Positions 43,303-54,636 of a stretch of DNA of 64,000 nucleotides are shown here, in pieces. Made by a program: the position numbers and the translations under genes. The stretch comes from Mucilaginibacter psychrotolerans (lineage in GTDB: Bacteria > Bacteroidota > Bacteroidia > Sphingobacteriales > Sphingobacteriaceae): the NCBI RefSeq assembly GCF_004519315.1, contig NZ_SOZE01000009.1:124001-188000 (forward strand), read 5' to 3'. Position 1 is the first letter of the stretch. Each line of letters begins with the position of its first letter. Under the pieces are notes generated by a model that saw nothing but the letters and a program-made list of their open reading frames with translations, was not told the DNA's origin and searched no databases.

Positions 43303-44793
43303 TCAGCCTTTTGGCTGTAAATGCTCTGCCATTTTATCCGCGCTTACGCCGAGTTCATTCATGACGCCCATTCCCAAATTGAAATCCGCACGGAAAAGAT
43401 GACAGAACTGGCGATTTGTAATTTCATCCTTTAAGGGTCCTTCTATCTGACGCATAGATTCTGCAATATTTGCGATCAAATGTTTCTTATCCTCCGGAGA
43501 TAATACATCCCGGTAGAATATTCCGGGCTGGCTGTAATGGTCATTTTCACCTTCGCCATTTCTGTCAAACCAGTCTGCTACAGGATGGACAATTGGTTCC
43601 GCAGGTCTTCTGTAAGCCGGGTCGGGCCTGATGTCATCAAAACTGTTCGGAAAGTAATTCGGCGACCGGCGACCATTGTCATCCACCCTCATTGACCCGT
43701 CACGCTGATAATTGTTAACGATGAAGGGGCAGCGATTGACAGGCAACTGTTCGAAATTTACTCCAAGACGGTAGCGCTGGGCATCAGGATAAGCCAGTAT
43801 ACGCCCCTGCAGCATTTTATCCGGTGAATAACCAATACCATCAACAATTCTTGACGGAGAAAATGCAGCCTGCTCTACCTCAGCGAAATAATTATCCGGA
43901 TTCTGGTTTAACTCTAAAACTCCAACTTCTATCAAAGGGTATTCTTTCTGACTCCATACCTTGGTAAGGTCGAATGGATTAAAAGCATTTGAACCGGCCT
44001 GCTCAGCAGTCATCAACTGAATCTTAAGTACCCATTTCGGAAAATTTCCATCCTCGATTGCATTTAAAAGATCTCGCTGCGCAAAATCAGGATCTTCGCC
44101 TCTCATCAGCTTTGCTTCTGCAGAAGTAAAATTCTTAATGCCTTGGCAGCTTTTAAAATGGAATTTTACATAAACGGTTTCATCTTTATGATTGATCAAA
44201 GTATAAGTGTGACTGCCAAAACCATGCATATGGCGAAAGCCATGCGGGGTCCCCCTGTCGCTCATCAAAAATAACACCTGATGCAATGATTCGGGATTCA
44301 GGCTGAAAAAATCCCAAACCATTGTCGCGCTTTTGCAATTTGTAAAAGGGTCACGTTTTTGGGTGTGTATAAAATCCGGGAACTTTTTAGGGTCTTTTAT
44401 GAAAAATACAGGCGTATTATTTCCTACCAGGTCCCAGTTTCCGTCTTCGGTGTAAAACTTCACGGCAAAACCTCTCGGATCACGTTCCGTATCCGCGGAG
44501 CCTTTTTCTCCGCCAACCGTTGAAAAGCGCAAAAGCACCTTGGTCTGCCTGCCAATCGCTCCGAAAAGCTTTGCTTTCGAATAAGCCGTAATATCCTGTG
44601 TTACCGTGAAAGTCCCGTATGCTGCGGAACCTTTGGCGTGAACTATGCGTTCCGGTATGCGTTCTCTGTTAAAATGAGCCAGCTTTTCATGAAGTATAAA
44701 ATCCTGGAGTAATAAGGGACCGCGCGGGCCGGCGCTCTGGGTGTCCTCATGATGCAAATATGGTATGCCGGAGGCAGTTGTCAGATTTTTCAT
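43303..44793 (-). CDS. katA: Monofunctional haem catalase
   Basis: A 496-residue small-subunit clade catalase. The distal His is in RIVHAKGSAAYGTF (His52). The conserved RFSTVGGEKGSADTERDPRGFAVKFYTEDGNWDLVGNN block gives the distal Asn, and the proximal haem Tyr is in ILAYPDAQRYRLG. It breaks hydrogen peroxide into water and oxygen in the cytoplasm. Length and motifs are normal and no signal peptide is present. Its promoter carries the same 28-nt element and -7 box as poxB, which fits peroxide produced by, or together with, pyruvate oxidation. ATG start at 44793. The catalase call is certain; the allele name katA is by similarity only. Confidence 0.96.
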   Translation of the reverse strand: MKNLTTASGIPYLHHEDTQSAGPRGPLLLQDFILHEKLAHFNRERIPERIVHAKGSAAYGTFTVTQDITAYSKAKLFGAIGRQTKVLLRFSTVGGEKGSADTERDPRGFAVKFYTEDGNWDLVGNNTPVFFIKDPKKFPDFIHTQKRDPFTNCKSATMVWDFFSLNPESLHQVLFLMSDRGTPHGFRHMHGFGSHTYTLINHKDETVYVKFHFKSCQGIKNFTSAEAKLMRGEDPDFAQRDLLNAIEDGNFPKWVLKIQLMTAEQAGSNAFNPFDLTKVWSQKEYPLIEVGVLELNQNPDNYFAEVEQAAFSPSRIVDGIGYSPDKMLQGRILAYPDAQRYRLGVNFEQLPVNRCPFIVNNYQRDGSMRVDDNGRRSPNYFPNSFDDIRPDPAYRRPAEPIVHPVADWFDRNGEGENDHYSQPGIFYRDVLSPEDKKHLIANIAESMRQIEGPLKDEITNRQFCHLFRADFNLGMGVMNELGVSADKMAEHLQPKG

Positions 44794-44815
44794 TTTTGTT
44801 GCGTTTGATTATTAC

Positions 44816-44872
44816 CAAAAGTAACGTGACCGGCAGACTGCTTCAATGGCTGTTTCAAGCATTTTATGGTAT
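44816..44872 (-). promoter_or_regulatory. Catalase promoter with shared 28-nt element and -7 box
   Basis: Minus strand: the element at 44872-44845 (ATACCATAAAAT ... CATT), a 21-nt spacer, then TACTTTTG at 44823-44816, a perfect TAnnTTTG. The start codon follows 22 nt later. The stretch directly after CATT (GAA) is also shared with the MBL promoter. Confidence 0.78.
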
Positions 44873-44975
44873 GTTTCACAACCTTACCGGCTTCGTTTCC
44901 GCTGCCTTTCTAAATAATAAAGACATTATCGGGGAATATTTAGGAGCATATTCGACTCCGTCTATGGAGATAATG

Positions 44976-44989
44976 CGAAATATCGTCTC
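44976..44989 (+). promoter_or_regulatory. Putative enhancer (UAS) for the first HK/sigma54-activator operon
   Basis: The 14-mer CGAAATATCGTCTC lies 53 nt upstream of the -24 box. The same 14-mer with the same 53-nt spacing precedes the second such operon (61797-61810). The position, about 87 nt before the predicted start, suits a bacterial enhancer-binding protein. Confidence 0.65.
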
Positions 44990-45042
44990 CTCAAAACCCA
45001 ATAAAAACACGCAAAATGCTATAAATCAGTATATTAAATAAC

Positions 45043-45057
45043 TGGCACTCACCTTGT
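45043..45057 (+). promoter_or_regulatory. Sigma54-type -24/-12 promoter
   Basis: TGGCAC-N5-TTGT with the canonical spacing; the last base of the -12 box differs from the TTGC consensus. Transcription would start near 45069, about 45 nt before the kinase gene. Confidence 0.65.
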
Positions 45058-45113
45058 CGTGCAGGTGCTGTCCCGAGAAAATTTTTTAAGGAATTCAGGA
45101 AAGAGAGAGAGAA

Positions 45114-46013
45114 ATGAGAAAAGGTATTTTTTATTCGCTATTGCATTTTACTAATTTTTTTAATCCGGAATTGACGTTGCAACAAACCTTTTCGATATTC
45201 ATTCCAAACACGATCATACTTAACAAAAAGTATCCGGTCCTGACAGTCAGCACCGCTGTCCCGGCAATTCTATTCCTGTTGATACTGATTATTACCGGAA
45301 TATATATCAGGCATAAATTTCGGTTTAATGAACTGTTAATAAGCAGTCTTCAGTCAGAGCTTCAAAAGAAAGAGAATATGCTTGCAGAACGCAATACAGA
45401 AAAGGAATGGCTGATGGGCGAAATTAATCATCGTGTCAGAAATAATCTTCAGATTATCAGCAGTCTTTTCAGCACACAATCTGCCTATCTGGGCGGCCAG
45501 AATGTGCAAAAAACGATCAAAAGCACAGAAAGGCGTCTTTACACGATATCACTTGCTTATCATAGCCTGTATCAGTCAGAACTTCTCTCCAAAGTAAACT
45601 TGCAGCAGTACGTCGGAAGCCTCCTCGACTATCTGAAGGATGAATATAATTTAAATGAAAATATTCAGTTTGATGCCGGTATAGAGGAAGTATATCTCAG
45701 AATTGAAACAACTGTTCCGCTCGGCCTGATCATTTATGAAGCAGTGAGCAATGCTATTAAATTTGCATTCCCGCATTCAGGAAAAGGTAAAATTAAAATA
45801 GCGGTAAAGCAACTGGACGACGAAAGATTTATTCTTGCTATTTCGGACAACGGGGTAGGTCTTCCGAAGTCTTTTGACCCGGCTGAGGCGAGTACCCTGG
45901 GTACGAATCTGATTATAGGTCTTGGCCGTCAGCTGGGAGGCGAATGTCAGCTGATCGGCGAAAACGGATTGTCGCTGACTTTAAAATTTGCTAATATTGA
46001 TGAAGGGAAATAA
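45114..46013 (+). CDS. HisKA_2 sensor histidine kinase (short, membrane-anchored)
   Basis: A 299-residue kinase with one clear transmembrane helix (residues of about 47-67, TAVPAILFLLILIITGIYI), a coiled coil (SSLQSELQKKENMLAERN), HisKA_2 with GEINHRVRNNLQIISSLFSTQSAY (phospho-acceptor His106) and HATPase_c with IYEAVSNAIKFAF and SDNGVGLP. It has no large sensory domain, so it may sense membrane state or need a partner. Its stop codon is directly followed by the response regulator start, so they form a cognate pair. The operon is preceded by a sigma54-type promoter. A paralogous pair is at 61954. Confidence 0.93.
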   Translation: MRKGIFYSLLHFTNFFNPELTLQQTFSIFIPNTIILNKKYPVLTVSTAVPAILFLLILIITGIYIRHKFRFNELLISSLQSELQKKENMLAERNTEKEWLMGEINHRVRNNLQIISSLFSTQSAYLGGQNVQKTIKSTERRLYTISLAYHSLYQSELLSKVNLQQYVGSLLDYLKDEYNLNENIQFDAGIEEVYLRIETTVPLGLIIYEAVSNAIKFAFPHSGKGKIKIAVKQLDDERFILAISDNGVGLPKSFDPAEASTLGTNLIIGLGRQLGGECQLIGENGLSLTLKFANIDEGK

Positions 46014-47990
46014 ATGACAGCTATGAAAGAAAATATTCTCATTGTAGAAGACGAGTTTATCGTGGCAAATGACCTGCGGTTAAAGCTGGCAAAAGCCGGT
46101 TATCAGATTTGCGGAATTGCCCCTTCGGTTGAGGAAGCAAAGAAGATAATTGAGAAGTCTCTTCCAACGTGGGTATTGCTTGACATCTTTTTACAGGACG
46201 GCTCAATGGGAACAGACCTGGCCCCCATCTTAACAGAAAAAAATATCGGTTTCATCTACATATCTGCTAATACTAACCAAAGTGTTCTGGAATCGGCAAA
46301 AGCGACACAGCCCTACGGCTTTCTTGTAAAACCTTTTAGAGAAAAGGATCTGCTAATCATGCTGGATATTGCCCGTCAGAAACACCAGAGCAACTTAGAC
46401 CTTTTCGCTCAGCGTGAGCTGATTTGGAAAAAACAGCTGGAAGTGATAATCATATCGGAAACTGAGGCAAATAACAAAATTATTCAGCTGCCCGGATTCT
46501 TTCAGTCATTTATTCCGTTCGATTTTATGCGTATATGTTTCAGAGCTAAAGGAAACAGTAAATCAAAAAGCCATAACTTCATTCGAACCGGCTTTGATGA
46601 ATATGAACTTCTCGACGACAGGGAACTCCATAGCCGGATTTCATTCAGCACAAGTGAATCCGGAATTAGAATTCGGGACGCTCAGCATGATTCAAATTTT
46701 TATTTGAATGAGATCAATTTTAAAAGGTCTCTGATGGATGATATCTGGGAGAAACGTCTAAGCTCTTCTTATAATTTAAACTCAAAATTAAATTTCCATG
46801 TCCCCATTGAAAAATCCGGACCTGTAGAAATTTCGTTTTATAGCAAAAGACCGGACGGTTATTCAAAAACACAGTTATCGCTTTTGGAACGTACAAAAAG
46901 CTCCTTTGCGCAACTATTCGAAAAAACACTCATTAGTCCGCCTGTAGTACCGGCGGTCAGACAATCTCAAACGGCCGGAATTGTTTCGGGGCAGATTATG
47001 TCAGGTCACACGGGCATTAAAAAATTTGATGGTATCATCGGTAAAAGCCCCGCACTGCTGGAAGTTCTTGATAAAATAGAAATCGTTGCGCCTTCAGGTA
47101 CCTTAGTGCTTATCACTGGCGAGAGCGGAACGGGTAAAGAACGCGTAGCTCAATGTATTCATAAACTTTCCCCAAGAAAAAACAAGCCATTGATTATTGT
47201 AAACTGTGCTGCATTACCACTGGACTTAGTTGAAAGCGAGCTCTTCGGCCATGAAAAAGGAGCATTCACAGGGGCATTTGAAAAACGCATCGGCAAATTT
47301 GAACAGGCAGATGGCAGTACGATTTTTCTGGATGAGATAGGAGAATTGCCTTTGTCTGCACAGGTAAAACTGCTGCGCGTACTCCAGGAAATGGAATTTG
47401 AACGGGTAGGTAGCAGCAAGACCACTAAAATAAATGTCAGAGTATTGGCTGCAACAAACCGAAATCTGGAAAAAGAAGTGTCCGAAGGTCGTTTCCGTTT
47501 AGATTTATACTATCGCTTAAATGTCTTCCCTATTGAGGTTCCGCCGCTAAGAAAGCGATTGCAGGATATTCCTCTCCTTGCAGAATACTTTATGCAGAAA
47601 TTTACTGAAAGAATGGGTCGCCAGAAACACAATATAAGCAAAGATGCGCTGGATTCACTGCAGTCATATGACTGGCCGGGAAATATAAGGGAAATGGAAC
47701 ATTTAATCGAAAGAAGTATTCTGGATAATTCCGGGACAGAAATCACGTCTATCCGCCTGCCCGCAGTCCGTTTAAATTCATTACCGATTGATCCGCCCGC
47801 TCTTAAAATCAGTAAACTTAAAACTTTAGACGAAAACGAAGCGGAACACATCATTCATGTTCTGAAGGCTGTTCAGGGAAGAGTCGCAGGAGCAGGCGGT
47901 GCTGCTGAAATTCTTGGTCTTCCTGCAGGGACATTATACTCCAGAATGAAAAAATTAGGGATTAAAAAAGAATTCGATACGGATAATTAA
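46014..47990 (+). CDS. Receiver-AAA+ sigma54 activator (bEBP), response regulator
   Basis: A 658-residue response regulator. The N-terminal receiver ([14 protein letters not shown]) has the phospho-acceptor in LLDIFL (Asp57) and the conserved Lys in LVKPFR. A GAF-like middle follows (about 150-310). The AAA+ domain has Walker A GESGTGKE, the sigma54-contacting GAFTGA loop, Walker [11 protein letters not shown] and a Fis-type helix-turn-helix at the end ([23 protein letters not shown]). It should activate sigma54 promoters when phosphorylated by the kinase directly upstream. The start is taken as ATG 46014; an in-frame ATG at 46023 corresponds to the paralogue's start. Confidence 0.93.
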   Translation: MTAMKENILIVEDEFIVANDLRLKLAKAGYQICGIAPSVEEAKKIIEKSLPTWVLLDIFLQDGSMGTDLAPILTEKNIGFIYISANTNQSVLESAKATQPYGFLVKPFREKDLLIMLDIARQKHQSNLDLFAQRELIWKKQLEVIIISETEANNKIIQLPGFFQSFIPFDFMRICFRAKGNSKSKSHNFIRTGFDEYELLDDRELHSRISFSTSESGIRIRDAQHDSNFYLNEINFKRSLMDDIWEKRLSSSYNLNSKLNFHVPIEKSGPVEISFYSKRPDGYSKTQLSLLERTKSSFAQLFEKTLISPPVVPAVRQSQTAGIVSGQIMSGHTGIKKFDGIIGKSPALLEVLDKIEIVAPSGTLVLITGESGTGKERVAQCIHKLSPRKNKPLIIVNCAALPLDLVESELFGHEKGAFTGAFEKRIGKFEQADGSTIFLDEIGELPLSAQVKLLRVLQEMEFERVGSSKTTKINVRVLAATNRNLEKEVSEGRFRLDLYYRLNVFPIEVPPLRKRLQDIPLLAEYFMQKFTERMGRQKHNISKDALDSLQSYDWPGNIREMEHLIERSILDNSGTEITSIRLPAVRLNSLPIDPPALKISKLKTLDENEAEHIIHVLKAVQGRVAGAGGAAEILGLPAGTLYSRMKKLGIKKEFDTDN

Positions 47991-48030
47991 GTTAAGTTAA
48001 GCCGAACAAGTAGCTTCAATTACATCACGC

Positions 48031-51000
48031 TTAACGCAAAAAGTTTTTTTTGATGCCGAGTCTCTTCATTTTGGAATTAAGCGTACTGGAAGGCACTCCA
48101 AGAAGAGCCGCAGCACCTTTAGGTCCGCTGATCTTTCCAAAGCATTGCTTTAACGTTCTTAAAATCAATGCACGTTCGTGCTCGTCTATAGTTGGAGTGG
48201 TCTCAAAGTCCTCGCATATAGCAGAATTAAGCGCTACAGCTTTCCCCGCCGGAAGTGTGACAGTTTTGATCGTACTACTTGTTGCCAGCAATACACTCCT
48301 CTCTATCTGATGCTCAAGTTCACGAACGTTTCCAGGCCAGCTGTATGCCACCAGTTCCTGCATGGCTCTCTGATTAATCGTATCTATTGATTTCCCTGTT
48401 TTTTTACCAAAACGATTAACAAAATGCGTTGCTAACACAGGAATATCATTTCTCCGGTCCCTTAAAGGCGGCAGGGTAATCGGAAAAGTACTCAGCCGGA
48501 AATAAAGGTCACTCCTGAAGCGTCCTTCAGCGATTTCGTTCTCCAGATTTCGATTAGTCGCCGCTATAATCCTCACATCAACCTTAATCGTGGTTCTTCC
48601 CCCTATTCTCTCAATTTCCCTTTCCTGAAGCGCGCGTAAAAATTTCACCTGTAATTCCAATGGAAGTTCCCCAACTTCGTCAAGGAAAAGTGAGCCGCCG
48701 TTTGCAAGTTCAAACTTGCCGATTCTCTTTTCAGTAGCGCCCGTAAAACTCCCCCTTTCATGGCCGAATAGCTCGCTCTCGATCAGATTCGCAGGAAGCG
48801 CGGCACAGTTTACTTTAACCATCAGTTTACTCTGGCGGAGTGAATGATTGTGAATAGCCCGCGCAATTAATTCTTTGCCAGTACCCGTTTCCCCAAGAAT
48901 CAGCACAGTACTGTCAGAAGAAGCCACCTGGGAAACTTTCTGAAATACTTGCTTTATTTCAAGGCTTTCGCCAATGATTTCCGAGTAGTGATGAGATGTT
49001 TCGAGTTCCTGCTTGAGATAAATTTTTTCCTCTTCGAGTCGTTCTTTATACCTATTGATTTCAGATAACTGCTCCGCCACCTTGTCTGTCGTAACCAGGT
49101 CAGATACGGCAATGGCAAGCTGAGCACAAAGGCCTTTAAACAGTGGCTGATCGGCAATATTGGCGTCATATTCCTTTACAAATAAAATGCCCGCCATTTC
49201 TTTGCCTTTAAACAAAGGCACGCCGATAAATTCTGTAAAGGAACAAGCCTCAAAAAAAGATAAATACGGCGGAGCAGCACAAGATTCATGGATTTCGCCA
49301 ATAGAAAATCGCTTCGCCGTTCCGCTTGCTTTCAGCTTTCCGTATATAATGTCATCGACGGGATAAAATAACGGAATACTGCTTTCCGGATCGCTTTCCG
49401 GGGTGCTTCCGCATTCTTCATTCCAGAAATATCGAAACTGATACTTCTTATCATCAGTAAACCAATGCAGACATATGTCTTCTATAAAACATAAATTTTT
49501 CAAGTAGTGATGAAATATTCTGCGCAGTTCGAACTTCTCCTTGACACCTGCTATGGCACCTATAAAATCAAGCAGATTGGATTTCTCCTGTTCCCGCTTA
49601 TTAATTTGTTCATTAAAAGAAATATTAGAGATTGGCACTGCAAGCACATTTGCTATCTGTTCAACCAATTCCAGATATCGAACTGATCCGCCAGGCCTGC
49701 TGTCATACCAAAGAACCCAAAATCCAAGTATTTCGCCGTTAACGATAAGCTTAATGAATACAACATGTGTCATCCCGCATTCAAAACTTACACGCATATA
49801 TAAAGGCATATCCGCATGTTCAGGAAACGCGGCTATGTCGATAATGAGCGGCTGATCAGATTTCAACGCAAGATCTGCTACACCATCGTACACAGGGGTG
49901 AGTGACGTTATATCTTTATATTTCGGATGATTGCTGGATTTGGACTCAGAAGGCAATACCCAGGGCAGTGCAAAAGTTTTTTCCTTGTTATCAAACAGAA
50001 CAATCGAGCCATGAGAAAACCCCAAAACTGTTTTTAATTCAAGCGCTAAAACTTTAAGCAGGTCAACGGGGTTTCGCGCAGATGATACCCTCGTACTCAA
50101 TGAAAGCAATAACCCTTTTTGCCTTTCATTATTTGCAAGTCTTTCATTAATCCGGATGTTAGCAATTGCGATCGAAAGCTGATCACCTATACCTTTGAGC
50201 ATTTTCAAAGGCCCCGGATCTATTGCCGCTTCTTCCTGGTAAAACATAATCCAAATCGCAAGCATTTTACTATCATGCATGAACTTTGTTACTACGGCCG
50301 TTCTTAGGTTACTTTCAGGAAGAACACTTTTCCAAAACACTTCATTTGCCGCCGTCCGCTCAATAATTTGCGGCTGATCGTTTTCAGACAGTATGTACTT
50401 AATGGTCCCCGGCAGCGCTTCGGGAAAAGGTTCATAACAGAAATATGGCTCTCCGACATCATGTTCGGGTAAAAGCACTTCGTAGGATTTGTCGTCTTCC
50501 TCAAGCATGGCCATGTAGCAGCATTTAAACCTGAAAACACTTCTGAGTTTGGTGGATACGAGCTTTACCAGCTGAAAATAGTTTCTTAAACCGGATGAAT
50601 CATTGCTCAGGCTAATAAGCAATTCATTTTCTTTTTGCTTTTCAGCAATTTCCAGATTGGCGTTGATATTGTAAATTGCCGTTGAGAACTGGTTAGCAAT
50701 CCCTTGGATAAAACTAAACTGATTCGACTTAACTGTTCCGGCGGAATCGAAAAACAGGACGCAATATCCAAAAACCGCGACGCCGTCGAAGAGCCTGGCA
50801 ATAAGTATTTCCTCGATCCCGCTTTCCAGGTTAACTGAAACGAATTTGGGCATCACTTCAAAATCATTGTTTTGATTTTCGGAAATTATCACAGGAACAG
50901 GAGAGGCATCTAAAAAATTAATAAAATCAAGACATTGACTGATGTCCTGACGCTGCAAATGCTGGTACTCGACGTGCTCCCTGGCTTTTGATCCGGGATC

Positions 51001-53295
51001 GTTTAGAAACGGGACGACACAATTATCTGACCGCTTTATACTTAAAGAAATATGTGTAAATTTAAGAATAGGCTTGAGCCGCTCATTGATTACCTGAATA
51101 AGCTGGCCTTTTTCCCTGACCGCAGCGATGTCTTCGCTCAATGCAAGTAAAAGTTCATTTTCGCGTTTTCGATGGGCTATTTCCTCATTGTAAAGGATAT
51201 TAGAAACTGCCTTGGCAATTTGATAAGACACTTCTTTAAACAAGTGGAGCTGAGGTTCGCTGAAAGCACATCCTTCAGAAAGATATAAACTGAGAACTCC
51301 AATCTGCCTGTTGTCATTTCTCAATGCAACTAAAACGGCCGTTCTGATTCCATCTTCACATTCTGATCTGAAAAATGCTGATGTACCCGCTGTTTCAGCA
51401 AATTTATCCATGTCCATAACCCGCACATCTGTTGTCACCAAAAGCTGGGAATAAACCCGTGCCCCCTTAAACTGCACATCGTTCCCCAGACTGAAATTTT
51501 TAACATTCGTGCCGGTATGCCTGTCAGAAAAATAGATAAAGGGTCGGCTTTCATAGTCCTCCTGGTCAACAAATATCGATAGGTTACTAAATGCAAAAAG
51601 CTTTCTGAGATAGGGTTCAATAATTTCAACGAATTCTTCCTTGCTTTTCACCGTTGTCAGATCGGAACTTAAATCCATCAGTTTATCCCGCTCGGCTTCC
51701 CTGAGCTTGAGTGATTCGTTCATTCTGATATTGGCTACGGCGATGGATATCGGAGCTCCGGCAGTCCTGAGCAATTCCAGGAAGCGAGGCAGAACAGGCT
51801 GTTCTGCTGTAAATGCGACACACCATATGCCCATCATTCTGGAATCAACCCGTAATGCAAGCATCGCTATTTTCTTAATTCCCGAGTCATAATTAATTTG
51901 CAGATAAAGCGGAAGCTGGCCCTGCTCGTTTAATTTTTCAAGATCAAATACTACAGGTTTACTTGACATCAGGGCCTTGTTGAACACACCGTCTGCAATG
52001 TTGACATGCATTTGTGTAACAGTTTCATAAGAAGGATGATATTGGGATCTTGACTGAGAATCCAACAGCATCAGACCTACAGTCATTTGATCATCATGGA
52101 TTTTGCATATAAAATGATGTGAAAATTGAAATAGCGTTAGCAATCTGGTCCTTATCAGATTAAGTAAATTTCCTTTATCGCGGGTGGCTGCAAGGTCAAC
52201 GTTAAGAGCCTGGAGCACCTCATTTTCCCTCCTTGTACTTTCCAGCTGGAAAAATGTATTTACACAGTGAACCGTAGCAGCGAGCTGGATCGAAACCGCA
52301 TCCAGTATCCCATCAGGCATATCGGTTATACTATGCCCTTTATTAAATATCATCACCCAGAAACCAACCATTTCCGCGCCGCGCCGCAAATTTACGATTA
52401 CCGCTTCCCGGTAACCGTTCCTGTGGAAAATGCTGAAAAATGGGTGAAGGTCTTCCTTATCAGCATACCTGTCAATGTTTAATTTAAAAAAAGGTTCTAA
52501 ATCGTTTGATCTCAGAAGTTTTTCATAAAAATACCTGTAGCTGTCAGCCCCAATGGTATTTGGAGAGTGAGCGGTTTTTACTGTCTGGTCTCCGTTCAGG
52601 AGCCCGCCGTTTGCAAAGTAAAAATGATACTCATTGGCAGCTTTGCCATCCCTTGTATAGATTATGGCAGAATCCTTCAGGTTAAACAGCGGATTAATCT
52701 GATGTTTCAGCACATCTCCTAATAGTTTAGGTCCCTGTACCTTGATCAGAGCCTTATTTAGTTTATAGACCCTTTCTTTGCTTTCAACAAGTCGCTCCTT
52801 TTCACAACGGAGTAAATCAACAAGGTTAGTCATCGTTATTTTTGGGACGGGCCTTGTTACATGATTTTCGTAACATCCTAAAATCAGTACGCCATAACGA
52901 TTAGTTGCTGAATAGACCGGCAAAAATTGGAAGCGGGTAAGGGAATCATCAAATGCAGGCAAACTGCCGGAATGATTTTCCAGCCCCTCTGTCGAAAATT
53001 CCGCAGAAGCGTTCCCCTTTATTTCTTCCTCAGCAAATTTTTGCAGATATAAATGCAGTGCATTACCGAAAATTTTCTTGCTGCAGCAAAAACACGAACT
53101 CCGGAATTTATAGTCGCCGACAGGATCGTATATAATCTGGGTATACCCCGCTCCTGAGTCTTCTCTGATTTGCTCAATTATTTCTAAAACACTAATTTTC
53201 AATTTAGTGCCTGGTGAATTCAATTTTTCTCCATTGATTTTAAAATCATCGGTTGCTAAATGCTCAGGTTTTGACTGATGAACTGGAATAGCCAT
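48031..53295 (-). CDS. Giant multi-GAF sigma54-dependent transcriptional activator
   Basis: A 1754-residue regulator. About eight successive segments of 150 residues resemble GAF domains, joined by coiled-coil linkers with repeated [14 protein letters not shown] motifs (for example near residues 360, 525, 705, 880, 1055 and 1220), covering residues 60-1390. Each ends in a pattern like [16 protein letters not shown]. The AAA+ domain follows: Walker A GETGTGKE at 1468, the loop as GSFTGA (about 1514) in place of GAFTGA, Walker [10 protein letters not shown], and a Fis helix-turn-helix ending KMKRLGIKK. There is no receiver domain, so it is likely ligand-gated, as FhlA and NorR are. It converges with the receiver-type activator, only 40 nt apart. 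Confidence 0.9.
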   Translation of the reverse strand: MAIPVHQSKPEHLATDDFKINGEKLNSPGTKLKISVLEIIEQIREDSGAGYTQIIYDPVGDYKFRSSCFCCSKKIFGNALHLYLQKFAEEEIKGNASAEFSTEGLENHSGSLPAFDDSLTRFQFLPVYSATNRYGVLILGCYENHVTRPVPKITMTNLVDLLRCEKERLVESKERVYKLNKALIKVQGPKLLGDVLKHQINPLFNLKDSAIIYTRDGKAANEYHFYFANGGLLNGDQTVKTAHSPNTIGADSYRYFYEKLLRSNDLEPFFKLNIDRYADKEDLHPFFSIFHRNGYREAVIVNLRRGAEMVGFWVMIFNKGHSITDMPDGILDAVSIQLAATVHCVNTFFQLESTRRENEVLQALNVDLAATRDKGNLLNLIRTRLLTLFQFSHHFICKIHDDQMTVGLMLLDSQSRSQYHPSYETVTQMHVNIADGVFNKALMSSKPVVFDLEKLNEQGQLPLYLQINYDSGIKKIAMLALRVDSRMMGIWCVAFTAEQPVLPRFLELLRTAGAPISIAVANIRMNESLKLREAERDKLMDLSSDLTTVKSKEEFVEIIEPYLRKLFAFSNLSIFVDQEDYESRPFIYFSDRHTGTNVKNFSLGNDVQFKGARVYSQLLVTTDVRVMDMDKFAETAGTSAFFRSECEDGIRTAVLVALRNDNRQIGVLSLYLSEGCAFSEPQLHLFKEVSYQIAKAVSNILYNEEIAHRKRENELLLALSEDIAAVREKGQLIQVINERLKPILKFTHISLSIKRSDNCVVPFLNDPGSKAREHVEYQHLQRQDISQCLDFINFLDASPVPVIISENQNNDFEVMPKFVSVNLESGIEEILIARLFDGVAVFGYCVLFFDSAGTVKSNQFSFIQGIANQFSTAIYNINANLEIAEKQKENELLISLSNDSSGLRNYFQLVKLVSTKLRSVFRFKCCYMAMLEEDDKSYEVLLPEHDVGEPYFCYEPFPEALPGTIKYILSENDQPQIIERTAANEVFWKSVLPESNLRTAVVTKFMHDSKMLAIWIMFYQEEAAIDPGPLKMLKGIGDQLSIAIANIRINERLANNERQKGLLLSLSTRVSSARNPVDLLKVLALELKTVLGFSHGSIVLFDNKEKTFALPWVLPSESKSSNHPKYKDITSLTPVYDGVADLALKSDQPLIIDIAAFPEHADMPLYMRVSFECGMTHVVFIKLIVNGEILGFWVLWYDSRPGGSVRYLELVEQIANVLAVPISNISFNEQINKREQEKSNLLDFIGAIAGVKEKFELRRIFHHYLKNLCFIEDICLHWFTDDKKYQFRYFWNEECGSTPESDPESSIPLFYPVDDIIYGKLKASGTAKRFSIGEIHESCAAPPYLSFFEACSFTEFIGVPLFKGKEMAGILFVKEYDANIADQPLFKGLCAQLAIAVSDLVTTDKVAEQLSEINRYKERLEEEKIYLKQELETSHHYSEIIGESLEIKQVFQKVSQVASSDSTVLILGETGTGKELIARAIHNHSLRQSKLMVKVNCAALPANLIESELFGHERGSFTGATEKRIGKFELANGGSLFLDEVGELPLELQVKFLRALQEREIERIGGRTTIKVDVRIIAATNRNLENEIAEGRFRSDLYFRLSTFPITLPPLRDRRNDIPVLATHFVNRFGKKTGKSIDTINQRAMQELVAYSWPGNVRELEHQIERSVLLATSSTIKTVTLPAGKAVALNSAICEDFETTPTIDEHERALILRTLKQCFGKISGPKGAAALLGVPSSTLNSKMKRLGIKKNFLR

Positions 53296-53394
53296 ATAAA
53301 AGGCGCTTAAACTTAACTTTATAAATGCTGATTACTTAAATGCAAGACTTTATCAATACTTTACGCTTGACCGTTCTGCCCCGAAAACTTAAAA

Positions 53395-54258
53395 TTATGC
53401 GGCAATTGTCCGTTTAAAGTCAGTAAAGCGCTCACCTGTAATGCGTTTAAAAAACTTGCTGAAATGTGACACATCGAAAAACCCAAGTTTATAGGCAACC
53501 TCTTTCATATTTAATTCGTCATAGGTCATCAGTCGCTTAGCCTCGACCAGAATACGCTGCTGAATAAAATAGCTTGTCGTATTTCCAAGCGTGTCCTTAA
53601 CAATATTATTTAAATAAGCGGGTGTTACAGCCATGAGCTTCGCGTAATCAGCCGGCATTTTTAAAGTAGCAAAATTCTGATCCAGCAAGGAGAAAAAACG
53701 CTTTGTCTGGCGAAGGCATTTTCCCTGACTAACGGGATTCATCTGAGAAGTCGCACGGTTTAGAAATGAAGCAAATACCTGAAACAGCCCCCTGACAACT
53801 TCCTCCTTCATACCACTGTCGCTGTTAAATTCGAAAATCAGGCGATCCATAAGATCCTTCAAAAATCGATGTTCACCTTTGGGTACCTGTACCTGGTCCT
53901 GCTCCCCCAGATTCAGGAACAGGGACTGAAGAAGTGCAGAAGAACCGGTCGACAACTGTAAAAAATCATGAGAAAAAGATAAAACATAACCACTCGTAAC
54001 ATCTTGCTGAGGAAGAGTGAAACTGTGCTTGGGTTTTATAACGCCAACCTTTAAGGAATCGATAGCAATCTTTCTTTTGTCAACCATATATTCAAATTCC
54101 CCTCTGCTTACGAATAAAATCCTGTAACGTGCATCTGTCCTTAGCGCATTTTTCTGAAAAGCGGCTTCATCACCTAATCTCTGAATGTTAAAAAAATGGT
54201 GTTCGCACGAAACGACTGATCTATTTACAATGCTGGGAGAAAAAACTAAGTTGGTCAT
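53395..54258 (-). CDS. AraC-family transcriptional regulator
   Basis: A 287-residue AraC-type regulator (ATG at 54258; an ATG at 54312 and a GTG at 54321 give longer N-termini). The N-terminal half is a beta-rich ligand domain (RILFVSRGEFEYMVDKRKIAIDSLKVGVIKP). The C-terminal two helix-turn-helix motifs read AKLMAVTPAYLNNIVKDTLGNTTSYFIQQRILVEAKRLMTYDELNMKEVAYKLGFFDVSHFSKFFKRITGERF-like segments, with the diagnostic FFDVSHFSKFFKR. It is the only AraC regulator in the window and lies next to one copy of the shared 28-nt element, making it a candidate, but unproven, binder. Two GCGATATATCGC-type palindromes lie upstream. Confidence 0.88.
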   Translation of the reverse strand: MTNLVFSPSIVNRSVVSCEHHFFNIQRLGDEAAFQKNALRTDARYRILFVSRGEFEYMVDKRKIAIDSLKVGVIKPKHSFTLPQQDVTSGYVLSFSHDFLQLSTGSSALLQSLFLNLGEQDQVQVPKGEHRFLKDLMDRLIFEFNSDSGMKEEVVRGLFQVFASFLNRATSQMNPVSQGKCLRQTKRFFSLLDQNFATLKMPADYAKLMAVTPAYLNNIVKDTLGNTTSYFIQQRILVEAKRLMTYDELNMKEVAYKLGFFDVSHFSKFFKRITGERFTDFKRTIAA

Positions 54259-54368
54259 GACAATTGTGTTAATGGTGCAGATAAATTCTGCCAGGCATTT
54301 TACCAATTCCATGCCAACCACTCAATTATTTGATTACCAGTAATTTAAATATATTTTAGCACATTGGC

Positions 54369-54393
54369 GATTTTGCGATATATCGCTAAAATC
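54369..54393. promoter_or_regulatory. Palindrome GCGATATATCGC, 111 nt upstream of araC-type gene
   Basis: A perfect 12-nt palindrome GCGATATATCGC (54375-54386) sits inside outer arms GATTTT/AAAATC with one unpaired T. It is a near copy of the site at 54581-54606. It is probably an operator for a dimeric regulator controlling the AraC gene. Confidence 0.6.
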
Positions 54394-54580
54394 AATTCAT
54401 TCAACTTTCAGACTTTGAAATATCAAGACTATGCGGAATCTCCGTATTTCGTTTTTTAATACCATCAGGCTATTAAAGACTTCCACAATAATGCGCGGCA
54501 ACAGGACAAAAGAAATAATTTGACCGATAACATCGGGGACAACAGCGGACTATCAAAACGCCGTTAACGCCGGGGATAAT

Positions 54581-54606
54581 ATATTTAGTGATATATCGCT
54601 AAATAT
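54581..54606. promoter_or_regulatory. 26-nt near-perfect palindrome upstream of TPR kinase
   Basis: ATATTTAG / CTAAATAT arms around TGATATATCG, with one mismatch. The core matches the 54369 palindrome. It ends 30 nt before the shared 28-nt element of the kinase promoter. Confidence 0.6.
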
Positions 54607-54636
54607 GGGAATGGCCCGTCCGGTTCGCTCTTAATT

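Noticed and set aside
44794..45041. A plus-strand open frame of about 80 codons overlapping the catalase promoter
   Set aside because: It covers the catalase promoter element and the UAS and has no coding features; treated as chance.
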